Source: Gorsachius magnificus (taxonomy: Eukaryota; Chordata; Aves; Pelecaniformes; Ardeidae). Taken from it: a stretch of 64,000 nt of DNA. Of the stretch, positions 10,556 through 22,665 are shown piece by piece. The stretch lies in the NCBI GenBank assembly GCA_034008185.1, contig CM067082.1, forward strand, positions 53,961,586 through 54,025,585. The letters are read 5' to 3'. The translations under genes and the position numbers were made by a program. Each line of letters begins with the position of its first letter. Positions within the stretch are counted from its first letter, which is position 1. The notes beneath the pieces were generated by a model. The model saw only the letters and a list, made by a program, of their open reading frames with translations. It did no database searches and was not told the DNA's origin.

Positions 10556-13500
10556 CAAGATGTTACTATGCACAATCTAGGTACATTTTCCCAGGTGCAT
10601 CTCAGTCAGCAAAATCTGGTCCAGTCTAGTGAACGACTTCTGTCTTCCAATGACCAGAAGCCAACTTACTGACTACTCTTTCCAAGCATTGCACATCAGA
10701 AATTCACTGCATTGTAATAGAACGTTTGCTCATACTTGTAAAATAATAAATCACTAAAAGAATTCATGTGAGAAAGACTGAGAAATTCATTAGCAACTCA
10801 GATAAAAGGCTTAGATGGAAGAAATTTTGAAATACGGCTGTCGCCAAAGTCCTGTAGTGGGAGTGGGATTCTAAGATTTCTCCCTTTCCCTCAGATTGCA
10901 TTTCTGCTTTTCTTTCTGAACACTGCATTTCCCTTCTGCAACCCTTTGTTTGGCTCTGTAGGCAATAAAGTCCTCAGGGCAGAGCAGCAATTGCCTTTTA
11001 TGATATATGTTTACAGTGTTTCACACAATGGGGCCTTAATCTCCTAATAAATGACACTCAAATAGTAAATCTGTCACCTTTCTAAAAATACTTTGTTCAT
11101 TAAAAATAATAGAGGAAAAGAATCATTATACATATCACACACGCTTGGCAGCTGAATTGAACCGGTGCTTGGGTCTATTCTTAATAATTGCATGAGATGA
11201 GGGTTCTTCTATGTCTCCCTTCAGGTCCCTCCCTCATGAAAACAGACATATATTCTGATTATGGGGCATAGTTTCCCTCCTAGGCCTGCATTCGTTGCTT
11301 TATCTCATATTGTTTTCTGATTTTATGAATAAGTGGTTGGGGGATACTCACAAAAACTGTAAGTATGTGTGTGTGCATGCACACACAGCTACACGTTAAA
11401 GAAGGTGGCTCTGATGAGTGATTTGTTCTGACAGCTGTGTTGTCAAGCTACTGCAGAAATGAGAAAGAAAGATGTAAGCTGCAGTGAATGAATGAGATCC
11501 TGTTGGAAAACATCTCCATCAGCTTTTAAAGAGTACAGCTGGCAGAACACATCAAAAGGTCTGATGAGCTAAAACAAAAGGGAAAGCAAGGCTACATAAA
11601 GCAGCAGCCATCCCCAAGGATGAAGGTCCTCCTGAGAGGCACTTGTCACCCAGGTTAGATAGGGAAACCCCAGAAATGCAGCTCTGCCCATGGGGCTGTA
11701 TGTTCAAGGCTGGGACTTCCACCCTTCCCTTCTGCCCAGTAAGCTTTCCCATTGAAATTGCATTGATCCAGTGATCATCTCTTACTTCACCTAGAGGTCA
11801 CATATGGAGTCTTGTACTCCTCTTATGTTTTTCTGCTTGCATAACATTCCTAGTGACAGTGGTAGTAAGACAAAAGATACTCAAACCTCAAAGAGTGGAG
11901 AATGGAAGGAAAGCAGGATATTAACTCTTCCTATAATGTGCAAACATTTCTGGAGAAAAATCTGGGGTCACTATAAGGCAAACAAGAGCTCGAATCTACA
12001 TAGTTTAATGGAAAAATATACAGCACTTCTTAGGGAAGGGAGAGGTTAAAAGGCTGGCAGCTGACACGGCACCCCAGGAAACCCATGAGCATTTTAAAGA
12101 GCCAACAGGACCCAGGGAGGTGCCTCTGCCCCAGGAGAGACAGATGTGTCAGGAGAGGCAGCTGAAGCACCGGGCTCATCGGTCCCCCTGACAGATGACC
12201 CCTGGGGCTGCTGCTACTGACACGTGGCCACAAGTTTCCAATGCAGATCAGCTTTGCTCTGGACCAGCCATTTTCTTTTCTGGAAGAGAGGGAGTGAAGT
12301 GGGAGCTTTGCAGCCAGAATTGCAGCAAATGGTCCTTGGGGAGGCAGCACCCCCAATACAGCAGAGAGAGCAAAGGCATTTTGGGGGCAGCAACATTTAA
12401 GAGCAGCAATGAGATCGCAGCAGCACCAGCAAGTATAGGTAAATTATTAAAGGAACATTGTCAGGTTAAATATCTTATTTTCTAACAAATTATTTTGTCT
12501 GTGTTATAAAGAGATTATTAAAATCAAAAGAGTTTAAAGAATCTAATTTACTCTCCCTGTCTAAGGTGTTACTTCCTGCGTTGCTCCCAGCTTGCACTAT
12601 TAAACTAGACTAGTCCATTTCACTTTTACGTGTAGTTTCTTGTTGATTTTATTTTTGGACTCTAATTCTATCTTATTACAAATTGCAATAAAGCCTTTAG
12701 GCTTCCCAACAGGTCATGGCAGTCTTGTGCAAAGCACTATACAGATATAATAAACAGCAACCCACAAGTACAGAAAAAACCAGGCTCTTACAGCTGAAAC
12801 AGAGGGGTAAGAAAGAGATTGGGACTGCAAGAAGACAATGGTGGTAACAACGTACATATAATACTGTATATATATAGTGCATTTACATATTTTTAATAAA
12901 TGTACAATTTTCACAATATAAGGTATTATGTGTATCACAGCTAGCCTACTATTAGTTACAATCACAATCCACTGTTTTCTTCATTCAGCTGTCAGTCATA
13001 AGAGTGTACCGCCACCCAAGTTACATTTCGCCTTAGAATGTAGGAACACCAGGGAGAAGACTGCCTTGCTCCAGGGGTAGCCCCCTTATACCAGGTGCTA
13101 TTCCAGGGTAAATAACATGTTATAAAAATGCTTTACAACTTGCACTGAATAGACTTTTTTTCCTTTGCTTCTCTTTTCAAAACAATTTACATTTTATTTT
13201 GTCAAGACCTAGAGCTGGAGACTTACTTAGTGTGCAACAACTCTTCTCCAGTGTTGAAGCTGATCCTCGCAGTGGTTCCTTCTTACCCAATACACAGCTA
13301 CGGCATTCTCCCTTTGACCACGGAGATTCAAGCATGTGCCTCCTGTCACACTCCTGAAAGCCTTTAATGCTCCAAAATAGGTGTAAGAGGGCTCTGATTC
13401 AACTGACCTGTGTGTTCTCAGCTCCCCTCCAGTGGGGACCTACTCTGCTGCCCCTTGGCTTCAGCAGTGGACATGCCTAGGAACTGAGCGTTTCAGGGAC

Positions 13501-15920
13501 CCAGCTGCAGTCTCGCCACTGCATTGGGTGAAGAAAACTTTGCTTTTACACTTCAAATCACATTTGACTCAATCCAGGTTGAGACAAAGATAAAGAAAAC
13601 AAGCATTTTAATAAAATTTACAGGAAAGACTAATAAATGTTATAAAGGGCACAAAAGGGGAAATAAAAGAATTACACTGAATCTGTCTACCCTGACTAGG
13701 TAAGAGAGAGATTTCTTTCCCTCAGCCAGCTGACTTAGTGTTTCTTTTCTGGCAGGGTAGTAGCCAGGTTTCTGCTGCTGCAGTGCCTCTTCTCCTATCA
13801 TCACATCTGTTACCAGTTTCCCCTTTTGAGACTTCTGGGAAGGGTTGGACCTGTTCATTTTTAACCCTAAAGCTCTTTTCTGTTCTTTTGAACAAAAAAC
13901 AAAAAAATCAGTTCAGCCATCATCTTAATCAAAAGGTTTTCTTTTACTTATGAATGTGAAAGTCTCAGTTGGACTTGGAGCCATTTTCCATACCTAACTT
14001 GTCCATAAAAGATTGCTGTGCTTCAGTAAGATGTAAAGTCTCCTGTCAGCTTTTGATGACTACTTGGCATTATATCAACTTATAGATCAAAATAATGCAG
14101 GATAAAAACAGCTAAAAATTACTTACCTGTCGCTTATTACTGGCTGTTGATTGAAGCCAGACATAACAGCGGTAATATTTTGGGACTACTGATCCCCAAC
14201 TTCAACCTCCAAGGCATATTCCAAAATTATGTTTTTATAATACCAAGAATATTAATGAATCTGTTTAGAAAGATTAAAGCAGAGACATGAGTGGCAGGTA
14301 AAATAAGGAGGGGTGAATACCAGGGATGAATACTTAAAGGAAAACAAGATCAATCCTGAAGCAATTTAGGTATCATAAATGATAGTACTGCTTTTACAGC
14401 AATACATTTAAAGCAACACAAGAATGATTTTAGTAACTATATGCAAAGTATTTAAGATTTTATGAAAAACTGCGCAAACTTGATTGGATTCCCAAACTCT
14501 GACAGCACTAGCATTTCATATGTCTGTAATCCAGAGCAGCACCGAGTTTTCATAGAGCTCACTATAGCAAAATTAATGAATTACCATCTCTAAGGTTATC
14601 ATATTCATGTGGTTCACAATTTTTACCTTTTTAACATCACTAGATTATGCCTTAGTAAACTGGAAATATTGACCAGGGTTCAAGTCTTCTCTCCTTCCTC
14701 TCCATACAGTTAAGAACAAGTTAGGAAACACAAGTTTAATTATTCTACTGCATGAAAGAATAAGCCCTAGAAACTATTTACTGAAACTGAGAGCTCCAGA
14801 CATAGCTTCGAAGAAGAATAAAAAGCAAATAAATAACATCACAAGTTGCCTATTTTCCTAAGGTGCCCGCTAATTTCTGTCTCTCCAGATTTCAACCACC
14901 AGTATTAACTTAAGGAGCTCCTCACTGACGCTTCTTTGTTTCTCCATCTTCACGAACAGATTAGCTTGACAAGGAGTGGGGAACGAGTTGACTGGTTTCC
15001 ATCCACCAAAGGTTAGAAGACAGACAGACAATTCAAAAAAACATACTTTAGCTGAGTGCCTATGCTAATACTGTCGCAGTATTAAGGTAATAACTAAAGT
15101 AGAGCAAAGTGAGACGTCCTTCAGCAGAACTCTGTTGAAAAACAAAGGTAAAAGAAAACCAAGTGAGATGGGAGGATTGGAAGAATTCACAGCTGTATAA
15201 TTAATACATTTTTTTCTGCTTGCCACCTGCCAAATAGATTTAACAATGTTGCTATGAGGAGGGTAGCTCATAATACGCATTGGTGTATGTGGTAACAGCA
15301 CAGAAAAAACTGCAGTGTGCCATATTACCAGGATTAGTGAGTTTAGCTAAAACTACGATGAGAAGAAATCATTTGATTATGCATGAACTCCTTCCAGTGT
15401 TAGGAAACACTGGAAAATTCCAGGTACTAATAAAATGTTTAGTTAGGAGCAAATGTATTGCTGGCAGTAGAAAAGTGAGCTTATTCACTTAGGCCAGTAG
15501 TGATACATATGATTAAAGCAGGTTTGCTTGGCTAGGTCCACAAAGTCTGGCATAAAGTAAAAGTAATGATGTTAGGGTTGTTCTCACAAGTAGATGCTTA
15601 ATAAACTATGCCACGGAGGTAGTTTCAATCTATACACAAGAGAAAGATTCAAATAAAAAATAGCTATGCTCAACTACCAGTGTTTCAACTGCTATTAAAA
15701 TTCACAGCATCTACTCTGACTCAGGTGTAACAACCACCTATTATAATTTGTCAAAATATTTGTCTGGCAGCAAAAAAATCCTGGAATAAGATACAGATAT
15801 GAAGTGTCTAATGCTGAAGCCACTTCATACTGAAGAGTTTTCAAAGGCTGCTGGTTTTTTTTTTTTTCAGCTTCACCTCCATGTGTTCAGGGAATGAATA
15901 AACCTGAGTGCTTGACTTTG
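10556..15920. other. Noncoding sequence, nothing recognised apart from a short palindrome
   Basis: Mostly AT-rich. 12060-12430 is more G+C- and purine-rich than its surroundings and carries overlapping frames of 60-108 codons on both strands, without a known motif; it could be an unrecognised old repeat. A 20-bp palindrome at 11368-11387 is listed separately. A T-run occurs at about 15856-15868, just before the next LTR remnant. Confidence 0.55.
11368..11387. repeat. 20-bp perfect palindrome of alternating purine-pyrimidine
   Basis: tgtgtgtgcatgcacacaca is its own reverse complement, with its centre between 11377 and 11378. Alternating TG/CA of this kind can adopt Z-DNA or a small cruciform. 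It most likely arose from a short (TG)n microsatellite. No function can be inferred. Confidence 0.9.
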
Positions 15921-16218
15921 TGTGGGGGATTAACCTTAGCTAAGGGCCAAATTCCCACCCAGGCACTCACTCATCCTCCACCTCAGCAGGACAGGGAGCC
16001 AATAAGATGAGAAAAATTGGGGGTTAAGATAGGGAAATTGCTTAGCAGTTACTAACAAAGACAAACTTTAAAACATTAATACAACATCTTTCCACCACCC
16101 TTTCCCACACCCAACTTCACTCCTCCACTCCTAGCCCCTCTCCCCTGTCAGGCAGAGCAGGGGAATGGGGGTTGAGGCCACCCCTGCAGCCAGCACCTTG
16201 CCATGAGCACTCAACACA
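15921..16218 (-). mobile_element. LTR remnant with a large internal deletion
   Basis: The plus strand reads TGTGGGGGATTAACC..., the reverse complement of the GGTCAACCCACCACA end seen at 10555, and continues through 'cagcaggacagggag' and 'ggcagagcaggggaatgg', matching the outer third of the same LTR family. At about 16175 it jumps to 'ggccacccctgcagcc...ttgcca...caacaca', which corresponds to the opposite (5') end of the LTR (compare 'ggctacaggggtggc' at 9560-9580). Both termini are therefore present but roughly 700 bp of the middle, including the TATA region and repeated modules, are missing. It is diverged from the 9532 copy and clearly older or decaying. No clear target duplication was found. 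Confidence 0.75.
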
Positions 16219-16819
16219 CCGTGGTATTGCAGTTTCTATAGAAAGCATGTCTGGGATCTCCAGTCTCTCCAACAATCAGTAAAACCAAAACTATTACCAG
16301 TAACTTTTTTCCCAAAAAAATCAATTATCTTCTAGATATTCATCATCTAGATATTTCATGCAAGTCTTCTAAGATGGATGCAAAGTTGGTTAAAGAGATC
16401 ATTTCAGATCCTCTGGCTGTTACCAGCTCTCTTTCACCATAATAAGTATTTGTCTTTCTACAGCTCACACCTCTGCACCTCAGTTTAGTTCATACCCCCT
16501 CTTTCTCAGTATTCTAAGGAAAACAAATTATCCCTCTCTAGTCCAAGATATTTGGAGGGAACAGCATCATTTCCCCAGTCATGCCTCTCCAAATCTGAAA
16601 AGGATGAGACAGCAATTACTTGAATAACCATGGAAATAAAACCCATCCTCAAAAGTTGACCTCTTGAAGGTGTCATTTAAAGTAGATACCCCATGTTGAT
16701 CTATAACATAATACAAGGCAGTCTCCTGCTTCCCTTAGCATCTTTTTTATTCTTTTTTCTGTATTAGGAGTCACCTCTCCAAACACTGATCATGGGACTT
16801 GACAGCTATTAGGGAGTAT
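16219..16819. other. Spacer between two LTR remnants, nothing recognised
   Basis: About 600 bp of AT-rich sequence between two LTR remnants that belong to different families. No retroviral coding motif or primer-binding site is visible next to either LTR, so this is not the interior of a single provirus. Confidence 0.5.
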
Positions 16820-17134
16820 TGTGGTTTAACCTGCCAGGTAGCTGAATACCACACAGCCGCTCGCTCACTCCTGCTCCCCCCCAGTGGGATGGGAGAGAAT
16901 CAGAAAAAAAAGTAAAACCCCTGGGTTGAGATAAAGACAGTTTAATAAAGCAGCAGAGGATAATAATAATAATAATAGAATATACAAAACAAGTGATGCA
17001 CAATCCAATTACTCACCACCCACTGACCGATGCTCAGCCCATCCCCGAGCAGCAACCACTGCCCCCCAGCCAACTCCCCCCCAGTTTATGTACTGAGCAT
17101 GATGTCATATAGTATGGAATACCCCTTTGGCCAC
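16820..17134 (-). mobile_element. Second avian LTR family, 3' portion only
   Basis: The plus strand starts TGTGGTTTAACC, then 'acacagccgctcgctcactc', 'gtgggatgggagagaatc', 'gggttgagataaagacag' and 'tttaataaagc', and ends with 'gagcatgatgtcatatagta', then 'tggaatacccctttggcc'. This is the reverse complement of a widespread avian LTR, whose TATA box and ATGACGTCAT-like element map to about 17080-17110 on the minus strand. The U3 half beyond about 17134 is missing. It carries a (TAA)n expansion at 16961. Sense orientation is minus, judged from the TATA position. Confidence 0.85.
16961..16977. repeat. (TAA)n microsatellite inside the LTR
   Basis: taataataataataata, nearly six units, inserted in a part of the LTR that lacks it in the family as I remember it. 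It was probably seeded from the adjacent TTAATAAA. It is short and could be length-polymorphic. Confidence 0.9.
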
Positions 17135-20100
17135 ATTTCTGGGCCTTTCTTCTCATACCATCTCCAGACAGGAGCCTGAGTTAAATCTCTTTGCATCTTC
17201 AGCTGTTGGTGAGATCGTGGGGAGGAAGGAAAGCTCCCCGTTGATGTCTTCCCAGAACCACCTCATCCCTAGAGCTCTGCCACCTGCTCTGGACCCTCCT
17301 GATTTCCTCTCTTCACAGAGTCTCTCAGCCTTATTTGTAAGCTCCACAATTTAGCAAAAAACCCCTCCACATGAGGGTTTTAAGAGTATCATGACACCCT
17401 TGGGCATTAATGCTGACTATTCAACTCAAGTACCAACCCAATTCTCACTCCTTCCTTTTACTTGCACAGACAACTCACTATCCAGTAACGACTTCAATCA
17501 GCTTTAGGTCACACGTCCACAACGATTTAGGAGACACAGGTGTTTGAGCTCACCCTTCATCTTTTCTTCATCAGCTCAAAGAGCATTTGCATTGCTTTTT
17601 CCACGCCCAGCTTGTTAAATGTCATAGGTAGTACAGGGAGGATGGAGAGGTTATTGAAGTGGTGGAAAGAAAAAAAAGAAGGGAGGAAAAAGGCAAGCAG
17701 ATCTGCTAATGTCTTTTTAAATGTACATGAAGATGCAAGGCTGAATGTCGCTGATCTAGGATTAATCCTAGAATCCAGACTACATAGACAAACTAAGGCA
17801 TCATGGCTGAATAGCTGGCAATTACCAGGCCACAGAAAGCAAATGCATTGGAAGATTTCATCCCAGCATGTTGGTGCTGCTGCAGTGATGCATATGGGAA
17901 AAGGAGGAAAGGATTAGCTAACTGCTAACCTCAGTACTCAGTCAGTTACAGAGTTGGTTGGAAACTTATCTGTCAAATGTTTTTTTCTTTTGAAAATGCA
18001 CATTGGTCAACCCAAAATTGCTGGGAGGGAGACTGACATCTCTGGACTCAAAAAAAATTTAGAAATAATAGTACTTTTTAATTATTTTTCTTTTAATTTT
18101 GTAACTAACATACTAAAATGTTCAGGTTTTATGTTCATATTTAAATAGTTCCGGTTTATCAAATGAAATGTTTTCATTGACTGATTTGTAAAATATAATT
18201 TTGTCCCACTTCAGGAACAAGTCAGTTATTTTCCACACAAGATGAATATTTTACTAAACAAAAATATTCTTTATTCAAGAAATGGGGGGAGTTATAATTT
18301 AAGAATTGTCCTGAGTGTCTTCCTGTATTTTTCTTTTGCTTTTCTGATTCTCAGTGCTCTTACTAGAGTAAAATACAGACAAATCTTCACTGGTTTTGCT
18401 TTTCTTCATCTAGATTGTCGTCAGAGACTGTTTGCTTATTTCTAAGCTGGTATTCTAGTTTTATAGTGGAGGAAGGGAGGGCAGGACAAAATTTATAACA
18501 GCATTCTCTTTGGGGTGCTGTTCTCATAATGAACACAAATTGCTCTCATTTATCATCTTGTGATGTAATCATATAAAAGCCTTTACCATCCCCACCCCTA
18601 TAAGGGAACTGTTTTGCTGTATTGGATTATAATGACAAATGACAAAATCTTTCGCATGACTTCAACCACTACAAAATTCTGAAGGGATTGTTACTCTATA
18701 AGGCCACTAAGGCTTTCTGATACAGGTAGCCTGTGCTGAAAGCTGCAGTTAGAAGTACTCAGTATACCAATAACTTATCTACACAATGTTGGCTCTTGGG
18801 CTGGGGAGGGACAGAGATGACCAAACAAAAAAAAAAACCACACCAATTAAAATAATACAAAACACCACAGGGAGTGAATTGTGCTTACATGTTACATCCA
18901 AATGGGAAATAAATCCAGAGGTTCCACTTTGGGGATGTTTTATTCAATAAACAAAACCCAGTTGGACTTTTCAAGAGATCAATGCTCACAGGCTACAAGA
19001 AACGTGGAGTCATCTGCAGGATTCATTTTCTTTCTGTCTTTTGGAAGCTGATAAATCCATTCCACTCACTTAGGGCTGCCAAAACGTGCAGAGCTCCGGT
19101 AAGAGCTAATGGAAGAAAAGGGTGCTCAGCAATGCAGAGACGTGTTTACCATTTCTCAGGAACAGACCATGTTGCTATTTTGAGTAGAAGAGGCGGAAAT
19201 CCTCCCCAGGGTTCCAGGAGCAAAAATTACCATTTCATGTTTCCCCCAAGTATCCTAGCAATTTAAAATTTGTCGTGGACTACTTGCAAATAGGTATATA
19301 TAATTAATATATACATAATTAATACACACAGTGAACTTAGAACACTTAGTCTGTTGAACACAAGATTTGCCACATAAATGAACTGCCCTTTTGGGAAAAT
19401 CGAATACAGCCCTTTGCATAAACTGACAGGTTATCTGCACGACTCCTCAGGTCAACAAGCACCCCCAAAGAAATTTAGGTCTGATTTTCTTCTGTCTTCC
19501 ACACGTTTTTTGCTGGAGATTTCCATCGAGTTCCATGGAGTCTTGCCTCCTTACGAGTTGGTGTAAAAGAGACAAGTCAGCTTTCTGGTATCTGGTTTTC
19601 TTCATTTATACCCTCCTTTCTGTAAATTATGAACTACTCTAATGACTAAGAAACTGTACTGTTTTCTTTATTAAAATGAATAGTGATATGTTTAAAATAT
19701 ACTTAATCTAAATCACATTGGAACACATAGCTCCCATTGAAATATATTGAAAAAAAAGATACATTTCTACTCCATACTTAATTAAAGAATTTTGCAGGCC
19801 TAATCAGCCTTGAATGTATATTTGCTTCAGCTCTTCACAAGATTAAAATAAAATGATAACATAATGTTCTTCTCTAATTAAGACGTTGGCCTGAAATCAG
19901 CCACTGGCTCTAATGAGTTCAGTGAATCTAATGGTGAGAGTATCGCGAAATTTTTTATATGGTGAGATGGGGAGAGAAGTAGTTGGCACAAAGCAAGTTG
20001 ATCCCTTATCATCCAAGGAAGAAAATCTATGTTCCATATATTCTCCCCCTGAGTAAACATAACAGCAAAACTCTTGCTTGTAACTTACATGTTTCTCTTC

Positions 20101-20445
20101 CTATAAAAATGATTGAACATTTTTTTCTCCTACAGTTTAAAGGCTCTGCTTTGTGAGATGTGAAGCAGTGAAGCAATGGAAAATTGTTGGTATTCCATGA
20201 AGTATCCCTTCTCCCATACTATCCTGGCATTTTTCTTTAGTGTTTTTAGTAGCATGGTAAGCAGCACATTGATGACACTAACAGCTGAGGACATTAAGAA
20301 ATAGGAATGGGGAGTACCATAGTTCTTACCTGATGTTGATCTGCTGCTACCAATGAGAAAGTTTCATCTCCACATTCCCTGAATCCTTCAGTTCATTAAC
20401 TGATATTGATGACACGTAACCGCACGGTGGACATCACAGAGGAAA
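17135..20445. other. Noncoding sequence, nothing recognised
   Basis: AT-rich. A 125-codon plus-strand frame at 17540-17917 has no family motif and a lysine/arginine-rich low-complexity middle. A TA-rich stretch at 19293-19325 repeats ataattaata twice. No exon, RNA gene or repeat family could be supported. Confidence 0.55.
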
Positions 20446-20860
20446 ATCACAGGCATATAAACTTGGGGCTCAAAGCAACTCTCAGAAGTCACCCAGTCCA
20501 TCCCCTGCCCCAGTCCAAATCATCTACGGAACTCTTGGCAACCTGTTGTCTAAACTGCTCCTTAAACCCCCCAAAATAGAGATTTTCCAGTTCTGTTAAG
20601 CATTTTATTGTTGAGCTTAAATATACTTAATAAATATAAGTCTTATAAATTCCTAAACTGAATCACCATGTCTATAGTTTAAATTCAGTACCAGAAAATG
20701 CTCCTTCTCTTAGCAGAGACTCTTTATACATTTGAAGGCTGTTACAATGTCCATCCAAGTCTTATCTGTAAATTAACCAAGTTTATTTGATCTTTCCACA
20801 GAAGTTACATTTTCTAGATCTCCAGTTTCTCTCTTCAGGCTCTCTCCTGCAGCTCCATGG
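20446..20860 (-). repeat. Ancient, heavily decayed CR1 LINE remnant
   Basis: No open frame survives, but the order of degenerate blocks on the plus strand follows the antisense of an old amniote CR1: 'cagaagtcacccagtccatc' (3' end), 'caacctgttgtctaaactgc', 'tgctccttctcttagcagag', 'gaaggctgttacaatgtcc', 'ttgatctttccacagaag' and 'cattttctagatctccag'. Divergence and indels are far greater than in the CR1 copies at 3.5, 22 and 39.6 kb. This is consistent with an insertion from early sauropsid or amniote evolution. Confidence 0.75.
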
Positions 20861-21939
20861 GAAGTCCATGGGATCACAATGGCAACCTGTTACAAACTGT
20901 CAACAAATATTTGTCATATCACAAAAATGTATCAAAAATCACTGTGCAAACAACATCTGGTTCAGCTCATTTTTGCTTATAAGGGACAGATACAAAAGCC
21001 TGCATAGAGGAGTACGTGAAGCACATCATAGACACTGATTTTTAACTTACTGTTACAAATTCACTTTGATGGCATAGGTTTAGTAAAGTAGGAAGTAAAG
21101 GAGGCTCAGGATCTGGGAAGCGTGCTTTTGGATGACTTTCCATTTGGGGGAATTCATGCTCTGCCTACACCGGTTGTTGGCACTGACAGGTATTTGTCAG
21201 GGATCCCAGGCTGTTCTCAGTACTTTACAGGACTCTCAATGGGTACAAAGGAGTGGAAACACCTTAGACAAAAACAGAACTCACAAATGCAAGTTATCTG
21301 ATGACTGAAAATTATATCCCTTCAGATTTTCAGGACACCAGAGTACCTCTGGTGACACCATCCTGCTATTCTCTTGAATCAGTGCATTTCTGTAAGAAAT
21401 AAAAATGTGTTTCGGCTATTATTCAAGGCCCTAATATTTGGAATCCAAGGCACTTGGAATTCATACATACATTCATCACTTTGATTTTGCTACTTGAGCT
21501 ATGAAGGTACACTTATCTATGGATAAATTACACTTTATCTTTGGCTGAAAGCTCTGTATAACAAATTATGCCAAAACTAATATTTTTTTCTTAAAATACA
21601 TCTACTTTTTCAACATCTGACTTTATGGCTGTCACAATTTTTTCTAGTAGAGTGATTATCTGACCTTTTTGTAGAGTTTTTCTTTTATCATAAGTAGTTT
21701 TTATGGTCAGTTTTATGATTACAATGTATTCTTATCATGACATTCAAGAAAATCATTGTCATTTTGTAGCACAAGAACACAATATTGAAATTAACTGGAG
21801 ACTGACAAAATATTTCTTTTTACTCATCTCTCTGTGGCCTCTGCAAAGCATCCCACTCATTTCCCAGGTTCTGGCCATTTTCCTTCTTGCTGCTCCTGCC
21901 AGATCACAGACTTTTCTGAGTTGGAACTACCCTGGGGTT
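20861..21939. other. Noncoding sequence, nothing recognised
   Basis: AT-rich. The ancient CR1 may continue a little past 20860 in a form too diverged to align by eye. From 21703 an open reading frame runs without a stop into the CR1 that begins near 21940, but this upstream part has no recognised domain. Confidence 0.5.
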
Positions 21940-22665
21940 TGCAGCGATGAAAGGATCGAGAGCAGCCCTGCCGAGAGGGACTTGGGGGTGCTGGTGGGTG
22001 AAAAGCTGGACATGAGCTGGCAATGTGCGCTGGCAGCCCAGAAGGCAAACCGTACCCTGGGCTGCATCAGGAGAAGCGTGGCCAGCAGGTTGAGGGAGGT
22101 GATTCTGCCCCTCTACTCTGCTCTGGTGAGACCTCACCTAGAGTCCTGCATCCAGCTCTGGAGCCCTCAGCACAAGAAGGACATGGAACTGTTGGAGCGG
22201 GTCCAGAGGAGGGCTACTAAAATGATCCAAGGGCTGGAGCACCTCTCTTATGAGGACAGGCTGAGAGAGTTGGGCTTTTTCAGCCTGGAGAAGAGAAGGC
22301 TGCGGGGAGACCTGGCTGTGGCCTTTCAGTACCTAAAGGGGGCCTATAGGAAAGATGGGGAAAATCTTTTTAGTAGGGCCAGCTGTCACAGGACAAGGGG
22401 TAATGGTTTTAAACTAGAGGAGGGTAGATTTAGACTGGATATAAGGAAGAAATTCTTTACAGCGAGGGTGGTGAAACACTGGAATGGGTTGCCCAGAGAG
22501 GTGGTGGAGGCCCCATCCCTGGAAACATTCAAGACCAGGTTGGATGGGGCTCTGAGCAACCTGATCTAGTTAGCAGTGTCCCTGCTCACTTCAGGGGGGT
22601 TGGACTAGATGACCTCTAGGGCTCCCTTCCAACCCAAAACATTCTATGATTCTATGATTCTATCA
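21940..22665 (+). repeat. CR1 LINE, 5'-truncated, with an open ORF2 C-terminal frame
   Basis: About 725 bp, ending in three ATTCTATGA-type units (22650-22665). The plus strand encodes the whole ORF2 segment downstream of the RT catalytic core: [80 protein letters not shown] and the end at ALSNLI followed by TAG (22567-22569). The frame has no stop or frameshift over about 208 codons. It also extends about 80 codons into non-CR1 sequence upstream (from 21703), giving a 288-codon chimeric frame. Endonuclease and RT motifs are absent, so the copy is immobile. It is the best preserved CR1 coding segment in the window and probably among the younger ones. Confidence 0.95.

Noticed and set aside
16219..16819. 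Interior of a provirus between the two LTR remnants
   Set aside because: The flanking LTRs are from different families, and no gag, pol or env motif or primer-binding site is present.
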